Shown: in pieces, positions 17,508 to 25,581 of the stretch | Layout of the letters: each line of letters starts with the position of its first letter | Numbering within the stretch: position 1 is the first letter of the stretch | NCBI GenBank assembly: GCA_002339675.1 | Contig: DDKB01000017.1 | Location: forward strand, 334,163 to 398,162 | Reading direction: 5' to 3' | Source of the DNA: Stutzerimonas stutzeri | Lineage (GTDB): Bacteria; Pseudomonadota; Gammaproteobacteria; Pseudomonadales; Pseudomonadaceae | DNA length: 64,000 nucleotides | Made by a program: the position numbers and the translations under genes | Notes under the pieces: generated by a model | Seen by the model: the letters and a program-made list of their open reading frames with translations, nothing else | What the model was told of the DNA's origin: nothing | The model's database searches: none

Positions 17508-19784
17508 ATGAACGATATCGAGACCATGAGCGCGAACTCCGAAGTGCAACGGCTGGACTTCAACACCCCGGCGCTGCAACGCAAGCGTCGCGTTCGCGCG
17601 CTGAAGGACACCCTGGCGCGCTGGTATGTCTCGATCGGCGGGCTCGCCGTGCTCGGCGCCATCACCCTGATCTTCTTCTACCTCGCCCAGGTGGTCGTGC
17701 CCATGTTCCAGGGCGCCGAGCTGGACGCCCGCGAGGTGCAGCAGCCGGCATGGCTGGCCGATGCCAGCGAGCCGCTGCTGCTTGCCGTCGAAGAACAGAA
17801 TCAGGTTGCGATGCGTCTGGGGCGCGACGGGCTGGTGCGCTTCTTCAGCCTGGCCACCGGCGAATCCCTGCGCACGGTGCAGCTGCCGCTGCCGGCCGGC
17901 CGCCGGATCGTCTCGGTTGGCCAGGACACGCCAGGCTTCCGGCGCTTCGTGCTGGGCCTGGACAACGGCCAGCTGCTGGTGGCCGAGCACAACTACAAGA
18001 CCACCTACCCGGACGGGCAGAAAACCATCACCCCGCAACTCGACTTTCCCTACGGCGAGACGCCGCTGTCGCTCGACCCCGACGGCCGTCCGGTCGACCA
18101 CGCCGCGCTGAGCCAGAACGGCAAGACGTTGATCGTCGCCGGTGCCACCGATGGCGTGCTGCACGCGCTGCGCCTGTCGGCCAGTGAAAACCTGCTGACC
18201 GGCGAGACCAGCCTGGAGCAGGAGCGCCTGCAGCTGCCGCAACTGTCCGAGCCGATCAAGGCGCTGCGGATCGATCCGCGCCATATGTGGCTGTTCGCGG
18301 TCAGTGGGCGTGCCAGCGTCGACGTCTTCGACCTGCGCCGAAAGCAGCTCAACGGTCTCTACAAGCTGCTCGAGGGCGGCGGCGAAATCACCACCGTAGC
18401 CTGGCTGCTGGGCGGGATTTCGCTGATGGTCGGCGACTCGACGGGGGGCATCGGTCAGTGGTTCATGGTGCGCGGCGCCGACGGCCAGGCCGAGCTGAAG
18501 AACGTGCGCAATTTCCGGCTCGGTGACCAGCCGATCCGCCAGATCATTCCCGAGGAGCGGCGCAAAGGCTTCTTCGTGCTCGACGCTGCCGGCGAGCTCG
18601 GCGTGTTCCACAGCACCGCGCATCGCACCCTGCTGACCCGCGATGTCGCCGACGGTCCGGCGATCGCGGCGATGTCGCCCCGCGCCACCCGTCTGCTGAT
18701 CGAATCGCCGGCCGGTCTGCAGCGTTTCGTGATCGACAACCCGCACCCGGAGATATCCTGGAGCGCGCTGTGGGGCAAGGTCTGGTACGAAAACTACCCG
18801 GCGCCGGACTACGTCTGGCAATCGACCTCGGCCACCGGCGACTTCGAGCCCAAGCTGAGCCTCGCGCCGCTGGCCTTCGGCACACTCAAGGCTGCGTTCT
18901 ACGCGATGCTGCTGGCCGCACCGCTGGCGATCTGCGCTGCGTTCTACACCGCCTACTTCATGGCCCCCTCGCTGCGCCGCAAGGTCAAGCCGGTGATCGA
19001 GTTGATGGAGGCGCTGCCGACCGTCATCCTCGGCTTCTTTGCCGGCCTGTTCCTCGCGCCCTATCTGGAAAACCATCTGCCGGGCATCTTCAGCCTGCTG
19101 CTGCTCACCCCGCTGGGCATCCTGCTGGCCGGCTGGGGCTGGAGCAGGCTGCCCGAGCGTCTGCGCCTGAGCGTGCCGGACGGCTGGGAAGCGGTATGGC
19201 TGCTTCCGGTTATCCTGGCCGTCGGCTGGGGCTCGCTGGCGGTCAGTGGCCATCTGGAGAACTGGTTCTTCGGCGGCGACATGCGCCTCTGGCTATCCAA
19301 CGACATGGGCATCCCGTTCGATCAGCGCAACGCCCTGGTGATCGGCCTGGCCATGGGGTTCGCGGTGATCCCAACCATCTACTCGATCGCCGAGGACGCC
19401 GTGTTCAGCGTGCCGAAGAGCCTCACCCTGGGCTCCCTGGCGCTGGGTGCGACGCCCTGGCAGACGCTGACCCGCGTGGTCCTGCTGACGGCCAGCCCGG
19501 GGATCTTCTCCGCACTGATGATCGGCATGGGCCGCGCCGTGGGCGAAACGATGATCGTGCTGATGGCCACCGGCAACACCCCGATCATGGAAGCCAACAT
19601 CTTCGAGGGCATGCGCACCCTGGCCGCCAACGTCGCGGTGGAAATGCCTGAGTCGGAGGTGGGCAGTACTCACTACCGCGTGCTGTTCCTCGCCGCGATG
19701 GTGCTGCTGATGTTCACCTTCGTGATGAACACCCTGGCCGAGCTGATCCGCCAGCGCCTGCGCCGCAAATACGCCAGCCTGTAA
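17508..19784 (+). CDS. pstC: Phosphate ABC transporter permease PstC with large periplasmic insertion
   Basis: One of two membrane subunits of the Pst phosphate importer. The 758-residue chain is more than twice the E. coli length. After a cytoplasmic basic segment and one helix (about residues 42-65) comes a ~390-residue soluble region of repeated beta-strand units (for example GRDGLVRFFSLATGE, ATDGVLHALRLS), suggesting a beta-propeller. The normal permease domain with its helices and the coupling EAA-like loop (LGSLALGATPWQTLTRVVL) then follow. Large PstC proteins of this type are known in pseudomonads. ATG 17508 is preferred over a GTG at 17490. The role of the insertion is unknown. Confidence 0.93.
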   Translation: MNDIETMSANSEVQRLDFNTPALQRKRRVRALKDTLARWYVSIGGLAVLGAITLIFFYLAQVVVPMFQGAELDAREVQQPAWLADASEPLLLAVEEQNQVAMRLGRDGLVRFFSLATGESLRTVQLPLPAGRRIVSVGQDTPGFRRFVLGLDNGQLLVAEHNYKTTYPDGQKTITPQLDFPYGETPLSLDPDGRPVDHAALSQNGKTLIVAGATDGVLHALRLSASENLLTGETSLEQERLQLPQLSEPIKALRIDPRHMWLFAVSGRASVDVFDLRRKQLNGLYKLLEGGGEITTVAWLLGGISLMVGDSTGGIGQWFMVRGADGQAELKNVRNFRLGDQPIRQIIPEERRKGFFVLDAAGELGVFHSTAHRTLLTRDVADGPAIAAMSPRATRLLIESPAGLQRFVIDNPHPEISWSALWGKVWYENYPAPDYVWQSTSATGDFEPKLSLAPLAFGTLKAAFYAMLLAAPLAICAAFYTAYFMAPSLRRKVKPVIELMEALPTVILGFFAGLFLAPYLENHLPGIFSLLLLTPLGILLAGWGWSRLPERLRLSVPDGWEAVWLLPVILAVGWGSLAVSGHLENWFFGGDMRLWLSNDMGIPFDQRNALVIGLAMGFAVIPTIYSIAEDAVFSVPKSLTLGSLALGATPWQTLTRVVLLTASPGIFSALMIGMGRAVGETMIVLMATGNTPIMEANIFEGMRTLAANVAVEMPESEVGSTHYRVLFLAAMVLLMFTFVMNTLAELIRQRLRRKYASL

Positions 19785-19856
19785 GACGGCCCCCGCCTAC
19801 GGGCAGCATCGTCGCCGAGGGTGGTGACGGACAGATTTCGACAAAGGTATCGATCC

Positions 19857-21527
19857 GTGAAAAAGGATTCGCTGAACACCTGGATCAAGAGCGGCGCCCC
19901 CTGGGTCTGGATGAACGCCGGCGCGGTGTCCATCGCCGTGATCATGACCCTTGGCCTGCTGGCGGTGATTGCCGTGCGCGGACTGGAGCATTTCTGGCCC
20001 AGCGACGTGATCGTCGCCGACTACCAGGTGCCCGGTGCCGAAGCGAAGGTGGTCGCCGGCGAAGTGGTGCAGGCCGAGGAGGTGCCACGCGCGCGCCTGG
20101 CCGCCAGCGGCCTGCCGGTGAGCGCCGAGGGCGGCGAATTCATGACCCGCGAGCTGCTCAAGGTAGGCAACCGCGACGTCTACGGCGCCGATTTTTCCTG
20201 GGTCGTCGGTGAATGGCTGAGCAACGTACGCACGCCGGATGACCTGGTGGTGCTCGAGCGCCGCGAGTGGGGCAATTTCTACGGCGAGCTGCTCAACATC
20301 AAGGAGGGCGACCGGCTGGTGGCCGAGGGCGACGCCGCCTGGGACGAACTGCAGCAGCGCATCGACCGTGTCGACGCGCTGTACGCGAGCATTTCGCAGT
20401 TGGAAAAGGGTGACATCGGCCGGATCAACCACGGCCTCGAGCGTCTGCGCCTGAAGACCCGTCGGTTGCAGATGGACGGCGCGCTCGATGCCGCGGCACA
20501 AGCTGATCTGGATGCCGAGCGCGCGCAGTGGGATGCCCAGTACCAGGCGCTCGAGGGCCAGTTGCGCAGCCTGCACGCCGACTTCGACCGTGACAGCGTC
20601 ACCCTGCGCACCCTCGACGGGCAGCAGCGCACCTTCAGCCTCGGCAAGGTGGTGCGGGCCTATCGGCCGAACGCCATGTCAACGACCGACAAGCTGGGCT
20701 TCTACTTCGCCAAGGTGTGGGAATTCGTCAGCGACGAGCCCCGCGAGGCCAATACCGAGGGAGGTATCTTCCCGGCGATCTTCGGCACCGTCCTGATGAC
20801 GCTGATCATGGCGGTGATCGTCACCCCGTTCGGCGTGATCGCCGCGGTCTACCTGCGCGAATACGCCAAGCAGGGTTTGTTGACCCGGGTCATTCGGATC
20901 GCGGTGAACAACCTCGCCGGCGTGCCCTCGATCGTCTATGGCGTGTTCGGCCTGGGCTTTTTCGTCTATGTGCTGGGTGGTTCGCTCGACCGCATTTTCT
21001 ATCCCGAGGCGGCGCCGGCACCGGTATTCGGCACGCCGGGCCTGTTGTGGGCATCGCTGACCTTGGCGATCCTCACCCTGCCGGTGGTGATCGTCGCCAC
21101 CGAGGAAGGCCTCGCGCGGATCCCGCGCATCCTGCGCGAAGGATCGCTGGCGCTGGGTGCGACCAAGTCAGAAACCCTCTGGAAAGTCGTGCTGCCGATG
21201 GCCAGCCCGGCGATGATGACCGGCCTGATCCTCGCCGTGGCGCGGGCCGCCGGCGAGGTGGCGCCGCTGATGCTGGTCGGTGTGGTCAAGCTGGCGCCGT
21301 CCCTGCCGCTTAATGGCAACTACCCTTACCTGCACCTCGATCAGAAGATCATGCACCTGGGCTTCCACATCTATGACGTCGGCTTCCAGAGCCCCAACGT
21401 CGAGGCCGCGCGCCCGCTGGTCTACGCCACCGCGCTGCTGCTGGTGCTGGTGATCGCGACGCTCAATCTCAGCGCGGTCGTCATCCGTAACCACCTGCGC
21501 GAAAAGTACAAGGCACTGGACCATTAA
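19857..21527 (+). CDS. pstA: Phosphate ABC transporter permease PstA with coiled-coil insertion
   Basis: Second membrane subunit of the Pst importer. The 556 residues begin MKKDSLNTWIKS at a GTG (19857) with AAAGG upstream; a further GTG at 19821 is possible but less well placed. After the first helix (about 18-40) a ~260-residue periplasmic region follows. Its middle part (EELQQR-type heptads, roughly residues 155-245) is predicted to be a long coiled coil. The C-terminal half is the standard permease domain with the coupling loop EGSLALGATKSETLWKVVL. The enlarged first periplasmic loop parallels that of PstC, so the two insertions probably pack together. Confidence 0.93.
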   Translation: MKKDSLNTWIKSGAPWVWMNAGAVSIAVIMTLGLLAVIAVRGLEHFWPSDVIVADYQVPGAEAKVVAGEVVQAEEVPRARLAASGLPVSAEGGEFMTRELLKVGNRDVYGADFSWVVGEWLSNVRTPDDLVVLERREWGNFYGELLNIKEGDRLVAEGDAAWDELQQRIDRVDALYASISQLEKGDIGRINHGLERLRLKTRRLQMDGALDAAAQADLDAERAQWDAQYQALEGQLRSLHADFDRDSVTLRTLDGQQRTFSLGKVVRAYRPNAMSTTDKLGFYFAKVWEFVSDEPREANTEGGIFPAIFGTVLMTLIMAVIVTPFGVIAAVYLREYAKQGLLTRVIRIAVNNLAGVPSIVYGVFGLGFFVYVLGGSLDRIFYPEAAPAPVFGTPGLLWASLTLAILTLPVVIVATEEGLARIPRILREGSLALGATKSETLWKVVLPMASPAMMTGLILAVARAAGEVAPLMLVGVVKLAPSLPLNGNYPYLHLDQKIMHLGFHIYDVGFQSPNVEAARPLVYATALLLVLVIATLNLSAVVIRNHLREKYKALDH

Positions 21528-21544
21528 TTAACAGCCGACATAAG

Positions 21545-21601
21545 CGCTGGAGGCCAGACGCTGGACGAGCATGCGGCTCCGACCGGCTCCAGCCTCCAGC
21601 G
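21545..21601. repeat. Hairpin-forming CGCTGGAGGC repeat between pstA and pstB
   Basis: Perfect 10-bp arms CGCTGGAGGC (21545-21554) and GCCTCCAGCG (21592-21601) enclose a GC-rich loop containing more GCTGG/CCAGC copies. Related AGCGCTGGA motifs recur at 22471-22504 and 56367-56390, so it belongs to a dispersed intergenic family. It lies just before the pstB ribosome site. Confidence 0.6.
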
Positions 21602-21616
21602 ACTACGGAGACACCC

Positions 21617-22447
21617 ATGTCACAAGCAAAAACACATTCCATCGACATCGCGGCACTGGGGCGTGACAGCCGATCGCTTGACCTGACCCGCGAATCGGTG
21701 GCCATCGAAGTGCCGGGGTTGAGCCTCTACTACGGCGATAAGCAAGCGCTGTTCGACGTCAGCATGAGCATTCCGCGCCAGCGCGTGACGGCCTTCATTG
21801 GCCCGTCCGGCTGCGGCAAATCGACCCTGTTACGCTGCTTCAATCGGATGAACGACCTGGTCGACGGCTGCCGCATCGACGGTGAAATCCGCCTCGAGGG
21901 GCACAACATCTACCGCAAGGGCGAGGACGTTGCCGACCTGCGTCGCCGGGTCGGCATGGTGTTCCAAAAGCCGAACCCCTTCCCCAAGAGCATCTACGAG
22001 AATGTCGTCTACGGCCTGCGCATCCAGGGCATCAAGCAGAAGCGCGTGCTCGACGAGACCGTCGAGTGGGCACTCAAGGGCGCGGCGCTGTGGGACGAGG
22101 TGAAGGACCGACTGCACGAGTCGGCGCTGGGGCTTTCCGGCGGGCAGCAACAACGCCTGGTGATCGCCCGGACCATCGCTGTGCAGCCCGAAGTGCTGTT
22201 GCTCGACGAACCGAGCTCGGCACTCGACCCGATTTCCTCGCTGAAGGTCGAGGAGCTGATCTACGAACTGAAGGCCAAGTACACCATTGTCATCGTCACC
22301 CACAACATGCAGCAGGCCGCCCGTGTGTCCGACTACACGGCGTTCATGTACATGGGCAAGCTGATCGAGTACGGCGACACGGACACCCTGTTCACCAACC
22401 CCGACAAGAAGCAGACGGAAGACTACATCACCGGGCGTTATGGTTGA
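21617..22447 (+). CDS. pstB: Phosphate ABC transporter ATPase PstB
   Basis: ATP-hydrolysing subunit that powers phosphate import. The 276 residues contain Walker A GPSGCGKST (about 73-81), the Q-loop VFQKPNPFPKSIYENV, the ABC signature ALGLSGGQQQRL, Walker B VLLLDEPSSALDP and the switch histidine in VIVTHNMQQA. FQKPNPFPKSIYENV is characteristic of PstB. A GGAG ribosome site precedes the ATG. The N-terminus has about 40 extra residues before the usual start of the domain, which is common in pseudomonads. phoU follows after a 99-bp gap holding a hairpin repeat. Confidence 0.97.
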   Translation: MSQAKTHSIDIAALGRDSRSLDLTRESVAIEVPGLSLYYGDKQALFDVSMSIPRQRVTAFIGPSGCGKSTLLRCFNRMNDLVDGCRIDGEIRLEGHNIYRKGEDVADLRRRVGMVFQKPNPFPKSIYENVVYGLRIQGIKQKRVLDETVEWALKGAALWDEVKDRLHESALGLSGGQQQRLVIARTIAVQPEVLLLDEPSSALDPISSLKVEELIYELKAKYTIVIVTHNMQQAARVSDYTAFMYMGKLIEYGDTDTLFTNPDKKQTEDYITGRYG

Positions 22448-22470
22448 TAAGCGCAACAGACGAGAAAAGC

Positions 22471-22504
22471 GCTGGACGCTTGACGATCAAGCGCCTCGTC
22501 CAGC
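22471..22504. repeat. Nested hairpin repeat between pstB and phoU
   Basis: GCTGGACG (22471-22478) pairs with CGTCCAGC (22497-22504). Inside lies a perfect 7-bp hairpin CGCTTGA-CGA-TCAAGCG (22477-22493). It resembles the pstA-pstB hairpin and the copy near 56367. It may stabilise or partly terminate the pst message. Confidence 0.55.
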
Positions 22505-22546
22505 CTTCCAGCTTTCAAGCCTTCAGCGGCTTTCAGGAGCTTTTTA

Positions 22547-23269
22547 ATGATCAACAAAGACAGCCATACCCAACACATCTCCCAGCAGTTCAACGCCGAG
22601 CTTGAAGAGGTTCGTAGCCGGCTCCTGGCCATGGGCGGCCTGGTGGAAAAGCAGGTCAACGACGCGGTCACTGCGCTGATCGAGGCCGATTCCGGGCTGG
22701 CGCAGCAGGTCCGCGAGGTCGACGACCAGATCAACCACATGGAGCGCGACATCGACGAGGAATGCATTCGCATCCTCGCCCGGCGCCAGCCGGCGGCGTC
22801 TGACCTGCGCCTGATCATCAGCATTTCCAAGTCGGTGATCGATCTCGAGCGCATCGGCGACGAGGCCACCAAGATCGCCCGTCGCGCCATCGAGCTGTGC
22901 GAAGACGGCGAGTCGCCGCGCGGCTACGTCGAGGTCCGCCACATCAGCGACCAGGTGCGGCGCATGGTGCAGGAGTCGCTCGATGCCTTTGCCCGCTTCG
23001 ATGCCGACCTGGCGCTGTCGGTGGCGCAGTACGACAAGACCGTCGACCGCGAATACAAGACGGCCCTGCGCGAGCTGGTCACCTACATGATGGAAGACCC
23101 GCGCTCGATCTCCCGCGTGCTCAGCGTGATCTGGGTCCTGCGTTCGCTGGAGCGGATCGGCGACCACGCGCGCAACATCGCCGAAATGGTGATCTACCTG
23201 GTGCGCGGTACTGACGTGCGGCACCTGGGACTCAAGCGCATGGCCGAAGAGGTCGCCAAGCGCGACTGA
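22547..23269 (+). CDS. phoU: Phosphate signalling protein PhoU
   Basis: PhoU links the Pst importer to PhoR and keeps the Pho regulon off when phosphate is plentiful. The 240-residue all-helical protein contains two PhoU repeats (about 15-105 and 120-205). Each has the metal-binding type E/D-xxx-D pattern, as in SVIDLERIGDEATKIARRA and RSLERIGDHARNIAEMV. Length and spacing are typical. AGGAG is located just before the ATG. It is the last gene of the pst locus and is followed by an inverted-repeat region before the convergent LysR gene. Confidence 0.97.
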   Translation: MINKDSHTQHISQQFNAELEEVRSRLLAMGGLVEKQVNDAVTALIEADSGLAQQVREVDDQINHMERDIDEECIRILARRQPAASDLRLIISISKSVIDLERIGDEATKIARRAIELCEDGESPRGYVEVRHISDQVRRMVQESLDAFARFDADLALSVAQYDKTVDREYKTALRELVTYMMEDPRSISRVLSVIWVLRSLERIGDHARNIAEMVIYLVRGTDVRHLGLKRMAEEVAKRD

Positions 23270-23406
23270 TCCGACAGGGGCGGAATCGGAACGCCATTCG
23301 GCCCACTGTTACCGGCAAGCTTGATCGTTCGTCGTGGTGAGCTGCGTGCGTGGGGCACTTGGGCGGTCCAGCGCGCCCCGCAGGCCACGTGCGCCAGGTC
23401 CACCGC

Positions 23407-23457
23407 GCATCAGCGCGCCACGCGAGGGCTTGCGAGGGCGGCTGCCGGCGCTGATGC
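23407..23457. terminator. Inverted repeat between convergent phoU and lysR-type gene
   Basis: Arms GCATCAGCGC (23407-23416) and GCGCTGATGC (23448-23457) can form a 10-bp stem between two converging genes. No U-rich tract is present on either strand, so a terminator role is only suggested by position. The rest of 23270-23497 shows no gene. Confidence 0.35.
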
Positions 23458-23497
23458 ACGTTGCGGCGCCAGCCCACCGTGCATGCCGCCGATTGGC

Positions 23498-24412
23498 TCA
23501 ACGCGACGCCAGCGCCTCGCTGAGGTAATCGATCAGCGCGCGCTGTTTTGGCGGCAGGTGTCGGTTGGGCCGCCACAGCAGCCAGGCGGCGCCCTGGTAC
23601 GAGCCGGTGTAACGCCATTGCGGCAGCACTTCGCACAGCCGACCGTCGGCCAGTGCCTGCGCGGCGGTGAAGTGCGGCAGGACGGTAATGCCCAGATCCG
23701 CCAGCGTCGCTTCCAGCCGCGCTTCGCTGTGGTTGCAGACATAGCGGCCGCGCACCGTCACCACTTCCTGCCGCTCGCCATCGCTGAAATGCCAGCGGTT
23801 GTCGCCCGCACGCTCACCGAGATAGATGCAACTGTGCCGGAGCAATTCCTGCGGATGCTGCGGCGTGCCCTGTTGTGCCAGATAAGCCGGGCTGGCGCAT
23901 AGCAACTGACGCACCGGCCCCAGTGGCTTGCCGGCAAGGCCTTCGGGCGGTTGATCGGTGACCTTCACCAAGAGGTCGAAGCCGTCTTCGATCAAATCGG
24001 GGCTCTGGTCGCTGATCTGCAGCTGCACCTCGACCTCGGCGTAGCGTCGCAGAAAACCCGGCATCAGCGGGCTGATGACGAACTTGCCGTAGGCCTTGGG
24101 CACGCTCAGGCGTACCAGCCCGCGAGGGCTGCTCATCAGCCGCTCGCCGATGGCCAGTGCCTGGTCAGCGGCGTCCAGCATCGTTCGGCAATGCGCATAG
24201 AACTCACTGCCGGCTTCGTTCAGCCGCAGCTGGCGCGTGGTGCGCTCCAGCAGTCTTAGCGACAGCGCCTGTTCCAGTCGCGCGACCTGCCGGCTTACCG
24301 CCGACGCGGTGGTGCCCAGCTGCCGGGCTGCGGCGGAGAAGCTGCCGGCCTCGACCACGCGCACAAACACCACCATGCCCGGCAGCAGAGAGGCGCTTTC
24401 ATTTGTTCTCAT
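23498..24412 (-). CDS. LysR-family transcriptional regulator
   Basis: A 304-residue LysR-type regulator. The N-terminal winged helix-turn-helix (about residues 10-67) has FVRVVEAGSFSAAARQLGT and SAVSRQVARLEQALSLRLLER, the usual recognition segment. An effector-binding domain follows, with FVISPLMPGFLRRYAEVEVQLQ and a C-terminal LPHFTAAQALADGRL segment typical of the CrgA/DsdC-like subgroup. ATG 24412 is chosen over a TTG at 24421. It is divergent from the EamA transporter across about 90 bp, the usual arrangement in which the regulator controls its neighbour. The inducer is unknown. Confidence 0.92.
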   Translation of the reverse strand: MRTNESASLLPGMVVFVRVVEAGSFSAAARQLGTTASAVSRQVARLEQALSLRLLERTTRQLRLNEAGSEFYAHCRTMLDAADQALAIGERLMSSPRGLVRLSVPKAYGKFVISPLMPGFLRRYAEVEVQLQISDQSPDLIEDGFDLLVKVTDQPPEGLAGKPLGPVRQLLCASPAYLAQQGTPQHPQELLRHSCIYLGERAGDNRWHFSDGERQEVVTVRGRYVCNHSEARLEATLADLGITVLPHFTAAQALADGRLCEVLPQWRYTGSYQGAAWLLWRPNRHLPPKQRALIDYLSEALASR

Positions 24413-24500
24413 GGCGCACAAGTCCTGTTCCGTGTCGCTGGATTATCGATCTCCGCGCAGCAATGGACAATCGACGCGTTGATTCAGACGGGTAATCGAA

Positions 24501-25436
24501 ATGCTTAAATTGGGTGGCATGGCAGGACGCAACCTCTGGCTGGCCGACGCCATGCTGTTGATGGTGGCGGTCATCTGGGGCAGCAGCTATGCGGTGGCCA
24601 AGCAGGCGCTGTGGTTCTATCCGGTGCTCGGGTTTCTGGCGATTCGCTTTGGCCTGACCTTCATCCTGCTGTTGCCACAGCTGCGCGGAGAGGGCCGGCG
24701 CGCGATTCGTCCGGGCCTGCCGCTGGGGTTGGTGATGCTGGGGATTTTCCTCTGCGAAACCTGGGGCGTAATGCTGACCAGCGCCAGCAACGCCGCCTTT
24801 CTCATCAGCCTGTGCGTGGTGTTCACGCCGTTTGTCGAATGGGCGATGTTGCGTCAGCGCCCGAGTAACCGTCTGTTTGCAGCTTGTGCGTTGTCGCTGG
24901 CCGGCGTCTGGCTGCTGACAGGAGGCATGGCGATGTCGCTCAACCTGGGTGATGGGTTGATGCTCGCCGCCGCGGTATTGCGCGCCGTTCTCGTGTGCCT
25001 GACGCGACGTCTGACCGCCGATCTCGAGGTGCCGCCGTTGGCGTTGACGGCGGTACAGAGCGGGGTAGTCGCCTCGGGTTGCCTGCTGCTGGGCGTGTCG
25101 CTGCCGGGCGGGTTGCCGGCGTTGCCGCAGAGCCCGGCGTTCTGGGCGGCGACCTTGTACCTGGTGGGCTTCGCCACGCTGTTTGCGCTTTACGTGCAAA
25201 ACCTGGCGCTGGGCCGCACCAGTGCGACACGGGTGTCGCTGCTGATGGGTTCCGAACCGCTGTTCGGCGCGCTCATCGCCGGGTTCTGGCTTGGCGAACG
25301 GCTGGGGCTGCAGGGGTGGATCGGCGGGCTGCTGATCATGATCGCGACGCTGGGGACCTTGCGCCTCGGTCGTAAGGATTCGCCGGGCGTCGGGGAGCAG
25401 CATCAGCGCATTGCAGGACGCGAGGCGGTGGGCTGA
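24501..25436 (+). CDS. EamA/DMT-superfamily transporter
   Basis: Inner-membrane exporter of the drug/metabolite superfamily, 311 residues. About ten helices form two EamA repeats; the first begins near LLMVAVIWGSSYAVAKQAL (about 14-32) and the second near LALTAVQSGVVASGC. The family's end signature MGSEPLFGALIAGFWLGERL (about 254-273) is present. It is divergent from a LysR gene that probably regulates it. The stop codon lies inside a REP palindrome (25427-25444), so the last three residues (AVG) are encoded by repeat DNA, suggesting the original C-terminus was replaced. The substrate is unknown. Confidence 0.88.
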   Translation: MLKLGGMAGRNLWLADAMLLMVAVIWGSSYAVAKQALWFYPVLGFLAIRFGLTFILLLPQLRGEGRRAIRPGLPLGLVMLGIFLCETWGVMLTSASNAAFLISLCVVFTPFVEWAMLRQRPSNRLFAACALSLAGVWLLTGGMAMSLNLGDGLMLAAAVLRAVLVCLTRRLTADLEVPPLALTAVQSGVVASGCLLLGVSLPGGLPALPQSPAFWAATLYLVGFATLFALYVQNLALGRTSATRVSLLMGSEPLFGALIAGFWLGERLGLQGWIGGLLIMIATLGTLRLGRKDSPGVGEQHQRIAGREAVG

Positions 25437-25554
25437 AGCCCACCCTGCGGCGAGCCGGGTGAGGTGCGGCCGCCGTGTGGCACCTCTACTTGCAGGGCCC
25501 GACTGCCGGTTGTCCCGGTGTTCTCCAATACCCTAGGGTGGGCGTCAGCCCACC
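25427..25554. repeat. Pair of GGTGGGC/GCCCACC palindromes after the EamA gene
   Basis: GGTGGGCTGAAGCCCACC (25427-25444) is a perfect palindrome around GA. A second copy with loop GTCA occupies 25537-25554. About 90 bp of unremarkable DNA separates them, the arrangement of paired REPs. The first copy supplies the stop codon of the EamA gene; the second ends 27 bp from the stop of the convergent GTPase gene. Confidence 0.75.
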
Positions 25555-25581
25555 ATGAACCGCTGCCACGTCGAAAGGCGT

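Noticed and set aside
17415..19253. 612-codon open frame antisense to pstC
   Set aside because: It mirrors pstC, is rich in Gln/Arg/His as expected for reverse reading of GC-biased codons, and shows no domain.
24399..25403. 334-codon frame antisense to the EamA transporter
   Set aside because: Covers the divergent promoter region and the transporter gene; repetitive Gln/Arg composition.
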